Of a stretch of DNA of 64,000 nucleotides, positions 19,836 to 29,677 are shown piece after piece. Positions within the stretch are counted from its first letter, which is position 1. The number at the start of each line of letters is the position of its first letter. Below the pieces are notes generated by a model that saw only the letters and a list, made by a program, of their open reading frames with translations, made no database searches and was not told the origin of the DNA. A program made the position numbers and the translations under genes. The DNA lies in assembly GCF_016888005.1 (NCBI RefSeq), contig NZ_JAFDVE010000014.1:62001-126000 (forward strand). The letters run 5' to 3'. This stretch comes from Phycicoccus sp. CSK15P-2. Lineage in GTDB: Bacteria > Actinomycetota > Actinomycetes > Actinomycetales > Dermatophilaceae.

Positions 19836-19873
19836 GCCCGCTCGCCCGCCGGTAGGTGGGCGAGCGGGCTCAG
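19812..19873. terminator. Two alternative hairpins between convergent genes
   Basis: Hairpin 1 pairs ACCTACCGGCGGGCGAG (19812-19828) with CTCGCCCGCCGGTAGGT (19841-19857), 17 of 17. Hairpin 2 pairs CTGAGCCCGCTCGCCC (19832-19847) with GGGCGAGCGGGCTCAG (19858-19873), 16 of 16. They share bases and cannot form together. Hairpin 1 uses the last sulfatase codons. The pair sits at the junction of convergent genes and probably terminates both transcripts. Confidence 0.8.
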
Positions 19874-21204
19874 GAGCGTCGACGCCGGGGGCGGGCGACG
19901 TACAGGCGGTCGCTGCGCGGGCCGGTCCACTCCATCCGGACGACTCCGGGGACCGCGGCGTCGTCGATCCGGGAGGGGTCCGACCAGTAGCCCGCGTTCG
20001 GGTTCCGGAAGAAGGTGGCCCAGACCGTCCCCCTGCGGTCCTCGAAGAGGTTGTTGTGCCCGGCCCCGACGCCTGCCGTCCAGCGCGGCGAGTACGGGCC
20101 CTCGAAGCGGTCCGCGACGGCGAGGACCATGTCGTACTGGTACTGCGTGCGGCCGGGCCCGGGGTTGTCGTACCGGTACACCTGCTCGCCGTCCACGGTC
20201 CACGTGCGGTCCCACACGGCCCCGACGAGGTAGTACGCGCCGGCCTTCTCGAACACGTACGCGCCCTCGATGTACGGCTCCGGGTCGTACGGGACCTCGT
20301 CGAAGGTCGGCAGGTCGGTCTGCGGGACGATGTCCTCCATGTCGTCGCGGAAGCGCGCGTACAGGTGGTTGTGGAGGACGAGCCACGCGCTGCCGCGCTC
20401 GCTGAACATGCTGCCGTCGATGTGGTGGTACGCGCCCGGCTCGACGAACGCGGGGCCGCCGACGAACGGCTCGCCGAAGGGCTTGTCGTGGTTGCCCTCG
20501 GCGAGCCGGTACGGGCCCTCGATACCGCCCTCGCTGCGCAGCAGGAACGACCCGACCTTCTGTGCGTGGTCCCCCATGCACGCGACGATGAACCAGGTGT
20601 CCTGGAACCGGTGGATCTCCGGTGCCCACACCTGGCCGCGCTTCCCGAACCGCTCGTCCTCCCAGTACTCCTGCCACGGGGCGACGACGACCCGGTCGGC
20701 GGTGTTCTCGTCGACGAACTCCGGGGACCAGACCTTGCCCCGCTCGGCGCCGGGGCGGATACCCGTGGTGTCGGCCAGCGACCACGGCCCGCGCAGCGAC
20801 GGGGCGGTCCACACGAAGATCCCGTCGTTCCAGGGGGCGGCCCTGTCCAGTCCGGGCACGCGGCTGGTCCCGGTGCACACGTACACCGAGCGGCCGCGAA
20901 CGACGACGTGGTTGACGTAGGTGTCCCGCATCCAGACCCGGCCCAGCTCCTCGTCACGAGGGCGGAGCTCGAGCGGGAGGACGAAGGAGTTGTCGTCCCG
21001 CGGCCACAGCTCGGGGCGGGTGTCGGCGGTGCCGTACGGCTCCAGGGTGGGCCAGGGCCCGGGGTAGCGGCCGAGGCGTCCGTGAGGCGCCGTGGGGGCG
21101 ACGGCCCGTGCGGACCCTCCGGACGCGAGGGCCAGGGCGCCGGCTCCGGACCCGGCCAGCAGGGTCCGGCGGCCAAGCATCTCGGGACGGGGATCTGTCG
21201 TCAT
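19870..21204 (-). CDS. Secreted glycoside hydrolase family 43-like protein
   Basis: 444 aa. An N-terminal twin-arginine-like signal (GRRTLLAGSGAGALALASGG, then ARA) predicts export. The mature region looks like a five-bladed beta-propeller of the GH43/GH117 type: VWSPEFVD, QVWAPEIHRFQDTWFIVACM, EGAYVFEKAGAYYLVGAVW and AGVGAGHNNLFED. Acidic residues in the Trp-x-Pro-Glu segments are the likely catalytic or modulating groups. Start supported by GAGGAG. It is convergent with the sulfatase, and their proximity suggests use of a sulfated glycan, though they are separate transcripts. Exact specificity unknown. Confidence 0.78.
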   Translation of the reverse strand: MTTDPRPEMLGRRTLLAGSGAGALALASGGSARAVAPTAPHGRLGRYPGPWPTLEPYGTADTRPELWPRDDNSFVLPLELRPRDEELGRVWMRDTYVNHVVVRGRSVYVCTGTSRVPGLDRAAPWNDGIFVWTAPSLRGPWSLADTTGIRPGAERGKVWSPEFVDENTADRVVVAPWQEYWEDERFGKRGQVWAPEIHRFQDTWFIVACMGDHAQKVGSFLLRSEGGIEGPYRLAEGNHDKPFGEPFVGGPAFVEPGAYHHIDGSMFSERGSAWLVLHNHLYARFRDDMEDIVPQTDLPTFDEVPYDPEPYIEGAYVFEKAGAYYLVGAVWDRTWTVDGEQVYRYDNPGPGRTQYQYDMVLAVADRFEGPYSPRWTAGVGAGHNNLFEDRRGTVWATFFRNPNAGYWSDPSRIDDAAVPGVVRMEWTGPRSDRLYVARPRRRRS

Positions 21205-21335
21205 GGGGCGTCGCTCCTCGCATGCTCGAGGGGCCTCGTCGCCCCTTCGACCAGCACGCTAGCCAGGGGAATTCTGACGCTGAACAGGCGGCGGAAAACA
21301 TTCTGGGCCCGCCCCGTGCCCCTCCCGGCACCCGG

Positions 21336-22949
21336 TCACGGCCTCGTCACGTCCGTGCAGTAGACCTCGCCGTGCGCCAGCCGGCCGGCTGTCAGGAAGT
21401 TCACGGTGGCGTCGTCCGCGCAGGCCGACCCCTGGCCGTAGACGTAGTGACCCCCGTTGTCGACGCCGACGAGCGCCGAGCGGTCACCGAGTGCCCGGTG
21501 CAGCCCGAGCGCTCCCTCCCAGGGGGTGGCGTTGTCGCGGCGGTTCTGGAGGATCAGGACGTTGCGCGCCCCCTCGGCCCCGACGGCGACCGGCGGCTCG
21601 GTCGGTGCACTCCAGAAGGCGCAGGCCCAGATGCTCGCCGGCATGCCGGCGCTGAGCGGCCACGCCCGGCGGTCCGCGGCGCTGCGCTCCGCGTATCCGG
21701 CGACGTCGCGCGGCCACGCGGCGTCACCGCACATGAGCGCCAGGAACATGGTGGTCTGGTTGTCCGCCGGGATGCCCGGCGGCAAGGGTGCCTCGGTGAG
21801 GAGCTGGTCGAGAACCTCCGCGTCGGCCTCCGTGGCCGTGCCGTCGGCGAGTGCCGAAGCGGCCGCCCAGAACTGCGTGAGCGGAGCGAGTGTGTCGTCG
21901 TGCAGCAGCAGGGCGTACGTGACGTTGCGCAGCAGCGCTCCGTCCAGGCGTTCGCCGGTCCCTGGAAGAGCGGCGGGTTCGCGGTCGAGCCGGTCGGCAA
22001 GGGACAGGTAGCTCCGGGTGACCTCGGCGGCGCTCTCGCCGAGACCGAGCTCCTCGGACCGGGCGGCCGCAACGACCGCGGCGTCTGGGAACCGGTCGGC
22101 CAGGCCCTGACCCCACGTGGCGGCCATGCCGTCGTACCAGACCGTCGTGGGGTCGACGTTGCCTTCGAGGACCATCCGGTCGGTGCGCTCCTGGAACATC
22201 GCGCGGTAGACCGCGCCGAGATAGGTGCCGTAGGACTGCCCCCAGTACGAGACCCGCTCCTCCCCGAGAGCCTGCCGGATGCGGTCCATGTCCCGCGCCG
22301 TGTTGGCGGTGGTGAAGTGCCGCAGGTCCGCGCCGACGGCCTCGGCACAGGTCTGCGCGTCGGCACGGGCGAGGTCGACGGCGTCGTCGATCGACCCGTC
22401 CGCAGCGGGGTAGGGAAAGCGGTCGGCCAGCCCGGGGTTCTCGAAGCCACAGCTCTGCGGCGTGCTGTGCTCGACACCGCGGGGGTCGAAACCGACGAGG
22501 TCGTAGCGCTCCAGCACGGACGTCGGCAGCGTGGTTGCCATCGTCGAGGGCATGTCCAGGCCCCCGAGGCCGGGTCCTCCCGGGTTGAGCAGCAGGACGC
22601 CCCGCCTGGTACCCGGGGCGGCAGTGGCCAGCCGGGACACTGCCAGCTCCAGTGTCGGGCCGTGCGGGTCCCGGTAGCTCAGGGGTACGCGCAGCGTTCC
22701 GCAGGTCTGCCGTGGGTCGCGGGTGACGCCCTCAGCGGGCTCGGGGCAGACGCCCCAGGTGACCTCTCCGGAGCCACCGCCTCTCGAGGCCGCCTCGGCC
22801 CGGCGGGTCTCCGTGTGGACCGCGCCGGATCCGGTGCTCGCGCCGCAGGCTGCCAACCCCAGGAGAGGCGCGGTCGCCGCCGCGACCGACGCCACCAGGC
22901 GACGCGTCCTCGGCGGCTGGGGTGCTCTCGAGGTGTGCTGTGTCCTCAT
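21336..22949 (-). CDS. Secreted alpha/beta-hydrolase lipoprotein, tripeptidyl-aminopeptidase-like
   Basis: 537 aa with a lipoprotein signal (LAACGA). The alpha/beta-hydrolase domain has oxyanion-region LLLNPGGPGLGG, nucleophile elbow GQSYGTYLG, and in the C-terminal TAP-like domain an Asp (NRRDNATPW) and a His (GGHYVYGQ). This is the layout of Streptomyces SlpD/SlpE and tripeptidyl aminopeptidases. It is probably an extracellular peptidase releasing short peptides. GGAG precedes the ATG. An inverted repeat around 23000-23013 lies about 50 bp upstream, and the adjacent two-component genes on the same strand could control it. Confidence 0.87.
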   Translation of the reverse strand: MRTQHTSRAPQPPRTRRLVASVAAATAPLLGLAACGASTGSGAVHTETRRAEAASRGGGSGEVTWGVCPEPAEGVTRDPRQTCGTLRVPLSYRDPHGPTLELAVSRLATAAPGTRRGVLLLNPGGPGLGGLDMPSTMATTLPTSVLERYDLVGFDPRGVEHSTPQSCGFENPGLADRFPYPAADGSIDDAVDLARADAQTCAEAVGADLRHFTTANTARDMDRIRQALGEERVSYWGQSYGTYLGAVYRAMFQERTDRMVLEGNVDPTTVWYDGMAATWGQGLADRFPDAAVVAAARSEELGLGESAAEVTRSYLSLADRLDREPAALPGTGERLDGALLRNVTYALLLHDDTLAPLTQFWAAASALADGTATEADAEVLDQLLTEAPLPPGIPADNQTTMFLALMCGDAAWPRDVAGYAERSAADRRAWPLSAGMPASIWACAFWSAPTEPPVAVGAEGARNVLILQNRRDNATPWEGALGLHRALGDRSALVGVDNGGHYVYGQGSACADDATVNFLTAGRLAHGEVYCTDVTRP

Positions 22950-22999
22950 GTCGGGTGCTCCTCGACTCGGGTGGCCGGCCTCGGCCGGACCGTCGGTGT

Positions 23000-23013
23000 C
23001 TCGTCCCGACGAG
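23000..23013. promoter_or_regulatory. Inverted repeat upstream of the secreted peptidase
   Basis: CTCGTC-CC-GACGAG is a perfect 6-2-6 dyad, with further imperfect symmetry to about 22994-23019. It lies 51 bp upstream of the peptidase start, a normal operator distance. The response-regulator gene ends 120 bp further upstream. The same gap also holds a GC-rich GGCCGGCCTCGGCC stem near 22970-22985. Confidence 0.4.
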
Positions 23014-23132
23014 TCAACCGGTGAGAACGGGTCGGGCGCGTCACCCCGGCGTGGACAGTCGGGGTACCCCGCTCGGGGGACACCGAGGTGTGGCCGGGGC
23101 TGTGCTGCGTCGACGTGCCGTGCCTGCGGCGC

Positions 23133-23837
23133 TCACTCGGTGCGGCGGTCGCCGGGCCCGTCCAGCACACCGGTCCGGTAGCCGAGGATCACCGCCTGCA
23201 CACGGTCGCGGAGGTCGAGCTTGGTGAGCATCCGCGAGACATACGTCTTGACGGTCTCCGGGCTGACCACGAGCCGCGCGGCGATCTCCGCGTTGGAGAG
23301 GCCCTGGCCCACCAGCAGGAAGACCTCGTACTCGCGGGTGGTCAGGGCCCCGAGCCGCTCGCGCTCGGGGGAGCGGGCCCCCGGGTCAGGGCGCACGCGC
23401 TCGGCGAACCGGCCGACGAGGGAGCGGGTGACCGATGGAGCCAGCAGCGCCTCCCCTCGCGCCACGTGGCGTACCGCGTCGGCCAGCTCGGACGGCCGGG
23501 CGTCCTTGAGCAGGAACCCGCTGGCCCCGGCGCGCAGCGCCTCGTACACGTACTCGTCGACGTTGAAGGTCGTGACCACGAGCACTGTGAGCGGTGCGCG
23601 CGCGCCGGGCCCCGCGAGCCGCCGGGTGGCCTCGATCCCGTCCAGCAGAGGCATGCGGACGTCCATGACGACGACGTCGGGTTCCAGCCGTTGCGCGACG
23701 GCGACCGCCGACCTGCCGTCGGCGGCCTCGCCGACGACGTCGATGTCCGCCTGGGCCGACAGGATCGTCACGAACCCGGCGCGTACCACGGCCTGGTCCT
23801 CGCAGACGACCACCCTGATGGCAGGCGTGTCGTTCAC
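23133..23837 (-). CDS. NarL-type response regulator
   Basis: 234 aa. The receiver domain has acidic pair ED (residues 13-14), phosphoacceptor Asp59 (VVVMDVRMP), conserved T in VVTTF, and K in FLLKDA. A C-terminal LuxR-type HTH follows (LTTREYEVFLLVGQGLSNAEIAARLVVSPETVKTYVSRML). The GTG start overlaps the kinase stop codon (GTGA), so the pair is co-translated. Phosphorylation by the upstream kinase should trigger dimerisation and DNA binding. The secreted peptidase gene next door is a plausible target. Confidence 0.94.
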   Translation of the reverse strand: MNDTPAIRVVVCEDQAVVRAGFVTILSAQADIDVVGEAADGRSAVAVAQRLEPDVVVMDVRMPLLDGIEATRRLAGPGARAPLTVLVVTTFNVDEYVYEALRAGASGFLLKDARPSELADAVRHVARGEALLAPSVTRSLVGRFAERVRPDPGARSPERERLGALTTREYEVFLLVGQGLSNAEIAARLVVSPETVKTYVSRMLTKLDLRDRVQAVILGYRTGVLDGPGDRRTE

Positions 23838-25042
23838 GTGTCACCGCGCGCGGGAATGCGGGCGTGGACCCGAAAGCCGCCATCCCCGTGAGGCCCCGCC
23901 GTGAAGTCGCCCCCCACCGTCTCCACTCGCTCGCGCATACCGGCCAGGCCCCGACCACGGGGGGCGGAGACGCCGTCCGCCACGGCGCCGGACGTGCTCG
24001 GACCGGTGATGACGTGCACGTCGGCCCAGCAGGGTGAGTACGTGAGGTGCACGGTCGTCGGCCGTCCCGGTGAATGCTTGACGACGTTCGTCAAGGACTC
24101 CTGCACTGTTCGGTACAGCGTGAGGAGGGACGCCGCGCCCATCTCCGGCTCCTCTCCCCGTCGGACCAGCTCCACCGGCTGGCCCCCGGCCCGCACTCGC
24201 TCCACCAGCTCGGTGACGTCTCCCGGCGCCGAGATGCCGGCCGGGGCCGTTCCCGGTGTCGCGTCCTCGCCGGTCGCCTCCAGCACTCCCAGCAGAGAGC
24301 GGAGCTCGGTGAGCGCGCGGCGGCCGCTGTCGTCGATGGTCGCGAGGGCGTCGTCGACGCGGGTCGACATCTCCGGCAGGTGCCGCGCGGCTCCGGCCTG
24401 GACGACCATCGCGGTCACGTGGTGGGTCACGACGTCGTGCAGCTCGGCGGCCAGGCGGTGCCGCTCCTCGGCAGCAGCCGCCCGCTCCGCGGACCGACGT
24501 CGCTCGGCATCGTGCGCCCGGCGCTCGCGGACGAGCACGCCGAGGGCGTACACCGCCGTCAGCGCGAGATAGAAGACGAGGATGTCTGGCGCCCCGTTGG
24601 GAGACCCCAGCCGGGACAGGACGACGCCGAGGACCGCGTAGGCGGCGGTAGCCGCCCCGAGGACCACCCGCCGCAGGTACACGGGGTGGGCGCCCACCGA
24701 GTACAGCGCGGCGTAGAGACCGATGCTGCCCAGGGTCGGGGGGTATCCGAGCGTCTGGTGGAAGGCGAACGCGGCTCCGATGACGCCGAGAGCGAGCGCG
24801 GGGCATCGGGTGCGGACGGCGAGCGGCAGCGTCTGGCCCAGGACGAGCAGCACGCCGACGACGGGCGGGCCGCCCGTGTCGAGGCCTCCGAGCCGCGCCC
24901 CGATCTCGGACAGTGGGGGGACGAACGAGGACGCCGCGAGGACGAGTGCCACGGCGAGGTCCCGCAGGCCTGCGGGCAGCCGCCCCCACCGCGTCATGCC
25001 GTGTGGCACCGTGAGGACGCGGTCCGCTGCCATCCCGCGCAC
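23834..25042 (-). CDS. Two-component sensor histidine kinase, NarX/DesK-like
   Basis: About 402 aa. Four to five membrane segments (residues 28-170) are followed by a HisKA_3 box, ERHRLAAELHDVVTHHVTAMVVQAG with His202. The degenerate ATPase domain ends in GRGLAGMRERVETVGGDF. This is the common actinobacterial membrane kinase with no large external sensor domain. GTG 25042 is chosen because AGGAG lies 5 nt upstream; ATG 25033 is an alternative. It partners the overlapping response-regulator gene. The signal is unknown, possibly membrane state or a cell-wall-active compound. Confidence 0.9.
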   Translation of the reverse strand: MRGMAADRVLTVPHGMTRWGRLPAGLRDLAVALVLAASSFVPPLSEIGARLGGLDTGGPPVVGVLLVLGQTLPLAVRTRCPALALGVIGAAFAFHQTLGYPPTLGSIGLYAALYSVGAHPVYLRRVVLGAATAAYAVLGVVLSRLGSPNGAPDILVFYLALTAVYALGVLVRERRAHDAERRRSAERAAAAEERHRLAAELHDVVTHHVTAMVVQAGAARHLPEMSTRVDDALATIDDSGRRALTELRSLLGVLEATGEDATPGTAPAGISAPGDVTELVERVRAGGQPVELVRRGEEPEMGAASLLTLYRTVQESLTNVVKHSPGRPTTVHLTYSPCWADVHVITGPSTSGAVADGVSAPRGRGLAGMRERVETVGGDFTAGPHGDGGFRVHARIPARGDT

Positions 25043-25214
25043 GCGGTCTCCTCTGCTCGGACGGACGGCTGCTGAATCTACCGTCCCCGGTAGCGTGGCT
25101 CCTGGTCGGCCGACCGCCCGCCCCGCCGGGGCGCGCGTCCGGGGTGTCCGGTCCCGCCGGTAGCCTGAGCGCGGCAGTCCGCCACCGCGCCGCACCCGTC
25201 CGGGAGACCCGCAC

Positions 25215-28200
25215 ATGGCCTCGTCGCACGACACCGTGCTGACCACCTTCCCCGGGGGCAACGCCCTCTCCAGCTTCCGCGCCGCGGGGGTCGTCGCACG
25301 GCTGCGGGTCGTCGCCCCGCAGGTCACCGCGGTGGCGGCGCGCCACGTCCACTGGGTCGCGTCCGACGTCGCCCTCGACGACGCGACGTCCGGCACGGTC
25401 GAGCGCCTGCTCACCTACGGAGACCCGGCCGGACCGCTCCCGGAGGCGCCGCACGCCGCGCTGGTCGTCGTCGCCCCGCGGCTCGGCACGCTCTCGCCGT
25501 GGGCCTCGAAGGCCACCGACATCGCGCACAGCTGCGGGGTCGCCGTCCGCCGGGTCGAGCGGGTCACCGAGTACCACCTGGGCTGCGACGCCCCGCTCAC
25601 CGAGACGCAGTGGGCGGCGTGTGCCGAGGCCCTGCACGACCGGATGACCGAGACCGCGCTGCCGACCCGGGAGGCGGCCGCCGCGCTCTTCGACGAGCGC
25701 GACGCCGAGGCGATGGCGCACGTCGACGTCCTCGGCCGCGGCGGCGAGGCGCTCGTCGAGGCCGACCGCGACTTCGGGCTGGCGCTCTCCGACGACGAGG
25801 TCGACTACCTCGCCGAGGCCTTCACCGGCCTGCGCCGCAACCCCACGGACGTCGAGCTCATGATGTTCGCGCAGGCCAACTCCGAGCACTGCCGGCACAA
25901 GATCTTCAACGCCGACTTCGTCGTCGACGGCGAACCGCAGCCGCGCTCGCTGTTCGGGATGATCCGGCACACCGAGGAGGTCGCCGGCGAGGGCACCGTC
26001 GTCGCGTACACGGACAACGCGTCGGTCATGGTGGGCGGCCGGCGCACGCGGTGGCTCCCGGAGCGCACCGACGGGCCGAGCGCCTACCGCGGGCGCGAGG
26101 GCGACGTCCACGTCCTCATGAAGGTCGAGACGCACAACCACCCCACGGCCATCAGCCCGTTCCCCGGCGCGGCGACCGGCGCGGGCGGCGAGATCCGTGA
26201 CGAGGGCGCGACGGGGCGCGGCAGCCAGCCGAAGGCGGGGGTCACCGGGTTCGCGGTCTCCAACCTGCACCTCCCTGGCACCGACGAGCCGTGGGAGCGC
26301 GTCGAGTACGGCGCCCCGGGGCACATCGCGAGCCCGCTCGACATCATGCTCGAGGGCCCGATCGGCGCCGCCGCGTTCAACAACGAGTTCGGCCGGCCGG
26401 GCATCGGCGGCTTCTTCCGGGTGTACGAGCAGACCGTCGACGGCGTCCGCCGCGGCTACCACAAGCCGATCATGTCGGCGGGCGGGCTCGGGACGATCAG
26501 TGCCGACCTCACCGAGAAGGTCGCGTTCCCGGCGGGCACGCTCCTCGTCCAGCTCGGCGGGCCGGGGATGCGGATCGGGATGGGTGGCGGCGCCGCGTCG
26601 TCGATGGCCGCGGGCGCCAACGCCGCCGACCTCGACTTCGACTCCGTCCAGCGCGGTAACCCCGAGATCGAGCGCCGTGCCCAGGAGGTCGTCAACCACT
26701 GCTGGAGCCTCGGCCCGGACGACAACCCGATCCTCGCGATCCACGACGTCGGTGCGGGTGGTCTCTCGAACGCCTTCCCCGAGCTCGTCGACGGTGCAGG
26801 CCTCGGCGCCCGGTTCGACCTCTCCGCGGTGCCGCTCGAGGAGTCCGGCCTCGCACCGAAGGAGGTGTGGTGCAACGAGTCCCAGGAGCGGTACGTCGTC
26901 GCCCTCGCCCCGGAGTCGCTGGCCCGCTTCGCGGCGCTCTGTGAGCGCGAGCGCTGCCCCTACGCCGTCGTCGGTGTCGCGCGGGACGACGGGCAGCTCG
27001 TCCTCGGCGACGGCCCGGAGGACGTCCCGGGCGAGGACCGGCCCATCGACATGCCGATGGAGACCCTCCTCGGCAAGCCGCCGCGGATGACCCGCGACGT
27101 CGCCCGGGTCGCGTGGCAGGGCGACGACGTCGACCTCGCCACGCTGGACGTCCGCGAGGCCGCCTACGCCGTGCTTCGGCATCCGACCGTGGCGTCCAAG
27201 CGCTTCCTCGTGACGATCGCCGACCGCACCGTCGGCGGGCTGACGCACCGCGACCAGATGGTCGGGCCCTGGCAGGTGCCGGTGGCCGACGTCGCCGTGA
27301 CCCTCGCCGACCACGTCGGCTTCGCGGGCGAGGCGATGGCGAGCGGTGAGCGGATGCCGCTGGCCTCCGTCGACGCCCCGGCGTCGGGCCGCATGGCGGT
27401 CGGCGAGGCACTGACCAACCTGCTCGCGGCACCGGTCCCGGCGCTCTCCGGCGTCAAACTGTCGTGCAACTGGATGGCTGCGTGCGGCGAGGACGGCGAG
27501 GACGCCGCGCTCTACGACACCGTCCGGGCCGTCGGCATGGAGCTCTGCCCGGCCCTCGGCGTCTCGGTGCCGGTCGGCAAGGACTCGCTCTCGATGCGCA
27601 CCCGCTGGGAGGACCCGGGAACGGGGGAGGCCCGGCAGGTCACGTCACCGGTCTCGCTCGTCGTCACGGCGTTCGCGTCGCTGCCCGACGTGCGCGGCAC
27701 CTGGACCCCGCAGCTGCGCGGCGGCTCCGAGCTGCTCCTCCTCGACCTCGGTGCCGGGCGGGACCGCCTCGGCGGCTCGATGCTCGCCCAGGTGTCCGGC
27801 GCGTTCGGCCGCGAGGTGCCCGACCTCGACGACCCGCAGCGGCTCGTCGCGCTCGCCGCCGCGCTGCGCGACCTGCGCGGGCGAGGGCACGTCACGGCGT
27901 ACCACGACCGCTCCGACGGTGGACTGTGGGCGGTCCTCTGCGAGATGGCCTTCGCCGGGGGCATGGGGGTCGAGGTCGAGGTCCCCTCCGTCGCAGCCCT
28001 GTTCACCGAGGAGCTCGGGGCCGTCGTCGAGATCCCGGCCGGTCGCGTCGAGGAAGCGCTCGACGTGCTCGCCGGGCACGGCCTGCGCGACCTCGCTGTG
28101 CGGCTCGGTGCCCCGACGGCCGAGCGGCGGGTGCGGGTGTCGGCCGCGGGGGAACAGGTGCTCGACGAGCCCGTCCGCGACCTCGCGCAGGCGTGGGACG

Positions 28201-29117
28201 AGGTCTCGTGGCGGATCAGCGTGCTGCGCGACAACCCCGGTGCCGCCGACGAGGAGCACGCCGCAGTCGGTGCCGACGACGACCCGGGGCTGCACGTCGC
28301 GCCGGTCTTCGACCCCACGGACGACGTCGCCGCCCCGTACATCTCCACCGGTGTGCGCCCCAGGGTCGCGGTGCTGCGGGAGCAGGGCGTCAACAGCCAC
28401 GTCGAGACCGCGTTCATGCTCGACCGGGCCGGCTTCGACGCCTACGACGTGCACATGACCGACCTGCAGTCCGGCCGCGCCGACCTGGCGGACTTCCAGG
28501 GGCTCGTCGCGGCCGGCGGGTTCTCCTACGGCGACACGCTCGGCGCCGGTGAGGGCTGGGCACGCTCGGTGCTCTTCAACACCGCGCTCACCGACGCCTT
28601 CCACGACTTCTTCCACCGGGACGACACCTTCGGCCTCGGCATCTGCAACGGCTGCCAGATGTTCGCGGCGCTCGCCGACCTCGTCCCGGGCGCCGAGGCG
28701 TGGCCGCGCTTCACCCGCAACCGGTCCGAGCAGTACGAGGCACGGCTGACGCTCGTCGAGGTGCTCGACTCCCCGTCCGTCCTCACCGCCGGGATGGCCG
28801 GCAGCCGCATCCCGATCGCGGTGGCACACGGCGAGGGTTTCGCGGACTTCTCGGCCCGGGGCGACGCGGCCGCCGTCCACGCCGTGGCCCGCTTCGTCGA
28901 CCACCACGGCGATCCCGCGACGACCCATCCGTACAACCCGAACGGATCCCCCGGAGGCCTCACGGCGGTGACCACCTCCGACGGCCGGTTCACCGCGATG
29001 ATGCCCCACCCCGAGCGGGTGTCGCGTAACGTCCAGCTGTCGTGGACCTCCGGCCGCGCCGAGGACGAGAGTCCGTGGCTGCGGATGTTCCGCAACGCCC
29101 GCGTCGTCGTGGGCTGA
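25215..29117 (+). CDS. purL: Phosphoribosylformylglycinamidine synthase, large single-chain type
   Basis: 1300 aa containing all parts of the large FGAM synthase: N-terminal PurS-like domain, two AIRS-type synthase halves ([28 protein letters not shown] is diagnostic), and a C-terminal glutamine amidotransferase domain with GICNGCQ (Cys ~1144) and His/Glu in MMPHPERV. It converts FGAR, glutamine and ATP to FGAM. Most actinobacteria use three polypeptides (PurS, PurL, PurQ), so this fused Proteobacteria/eukaryote-type enzyme is notable. ATG 25215 is preceded by GGGAG. It is divergent from the histidine kinase and followed by the aldehyde oxidoreductase genes. Confidence 0.97.
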   Translation: MASSHDTVLTTFPGGNALSSFRAAGVVARLRVVAPQVTAVAARHVHWVASDVALDDATSGTVERLLTYGDPAGPLPEAPHAALVVVAPRLGTLSPWASKATDIAHSCGVAVRRVERVTEYHLGCDAPLTETQWAACAEALHDRMTETALPTREAAAALFDERDAEAMAHVDVLGRGGEALVEADRDFGLALSDDEVDYLAEAFTGLRRNPTDVELMMFAQANSEHCRHKIFNADFVVDGEPQPRSLFGMIRHTEEVAGEGTVVAYTDNASVMVGGRRTRWLPERTDGPSAYRGREGDVHVLMKVETHNHPTAISPFPGAATGAGGEIRDEGATGRGSQPKAGVTGFAVSNLHLPGTDEPWERVEYGAPGHIASPLDIMLEGPIGAAAFNNEFGRPGIGGFFRVYEQTVDGVRRGYHKPIMSAGGLGTISADLTEKVAFPAGTLLVQLGGPGMRIGMGGGAASSMAAGANAADLDFDSVQRGNPEIERRAQEVVNHCWSLGPDDNPILAIHDVGAGGLSNAFPELVDGAGLGARFDLSAVPLEESGLAPKEVWCNESQERYVVALAPESLARFAALCERERCPYAVVGVARDDGQLVLGDGPEDVPGEDRPIDMPMETLLGKPPRMTRDVARVAWQGDDVDLATLDVREAAYAVLRHPTVASKRFLVTIADRTVGGLTHRDQMVGPWQVPVADVAVTLADHVGFAGEAMASGERMPLASVDAPASGRMAVGEALTNLLAAPVPALSGVKLSCNWMAACGEDGEDAALYDTVRAVGMELCPALGVSVPVGKDSLSMRTRWEDPGTGEARQVTSPVSLVVTAFASLPDVRGTWTPQLRGGSELLLLDLGAGRDRLGGSMLAQVSGAFGREVPDLDDPQRLVALAAALRDLRGRGHVTAYHDRSDGGLWAVLCEMAFAGGMGVEVEVPSVAALFTEELGAVVEIPAGRVEEALDVLAGHGLRDLAVRLGAPTAERRVRVSAAGEQVLDEPVRDLAQAWDEVSWRISVLRDNPGAADEEHAAVGADDDPGLHVAPVFDPTDDVAAPYISTGVRPRVAVLREQGVNSHVETAFMLDRAGFDAYDVHMTDLQSGRADLADFQGLVAAGGFSYGDTLGAGEGWARSVLFNTALTDAFHDFFHRDDTFGLGICNGCQMFAALADLVPGAEAWPRFTRNRSEQYEARLTLVEVLDSPSVLTAGMAGSRIPIAVAHGEGFADFSARGDAAAVHAVARFVDHHGDPATTHPYNPNGSPGGLTAVTTSDGRFTAMMPHPERVSRNVQLSWTSGRAEDESPWLRMFRNARVVVG

Positions 29118-29170
29118 GCGGGGCTCCCCGGTCCGCGTGACCGCGGCCGCCACCGGGTAAGGGGCGGGAC

Positions 29171-29677
29171 ATGGACGCGACGATCAGGCTCACCGTCGAC
29201 GGGACCGCGCACGAGGTCACCGTCGACACGCGCACCACCGTGCTGGACGCCCTCCGGGAACGGCTCGGCGTCACCACCGTGAAGAAGGGCTGCGACCACG
29301 GGCAGTGCGGCTCGTGCACCGTCCTGCTCGACGGCCGGCGCCACCTGACCTGCCTGACCCTCGCCGTCGCCCAGGACGGCGCCGAGGTGGTCACGGCCGG
29401 CGGGCTCGGCGAGGGCGAGGGCCTCCATCCGGTCCAGCAGGCGTTCCTCGACCACGACGGGTACCAGTGCGGCTACTGCACCCCGGGCCAGGTCTGCTCG
29501 GCGGTCGGGATGCTCGACGAGGCCAAGCAGGGCCACCCGAGTCACGTGACGGAGGACCTCGAGGGCGACACCGACCTCACCGACGACGAGATCCGTGAGC
29601 GGATGAGCGGCAACCTCTGCCGGTGTGGCGCGTACGCCGGCATCCTCGCGGCGGTGCGGGAGGCGGCGCAGGCATGA
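29171..29677 (+). CDS. Aldehyde/xanthine oxidoreductase iron-sulfur subunit (PaoA/YagT-like)
   Basis: 168 aa of the xanthine oxidase family small subunit. The plant-type [2Fe-2S] motif appears as GCDHGQCGSCTVLLDG plus a later Cys (LTCLTL). The second cluster motif is CGYCTPGQVCS together with CRCGAY. No twin-arginine signal is seen, unlike E. coli PaoA, so the complex is probably cytoplasmic. The stop overlaps the next start (ATGA), and three subunits follow in the order small, medium, large. It passes electrons from the molybdenum site to FAD. Confidence 0.92.
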   Translation: MDATIRLTVDGTAHEVTVDTRTTVLDALRERLGVTTVKKGCDHGQCGSCTVLLDGRRHLTCLTLAVAQDGAEVVTAGGLGEGEGLHPVQQAFLDHDGYQCGYCTPGQVCSAVGMLDEAKQGHPSHVTEDLEGDTDLTDDEIRERMSGNLCRCGAYAGILAAVREAAQA

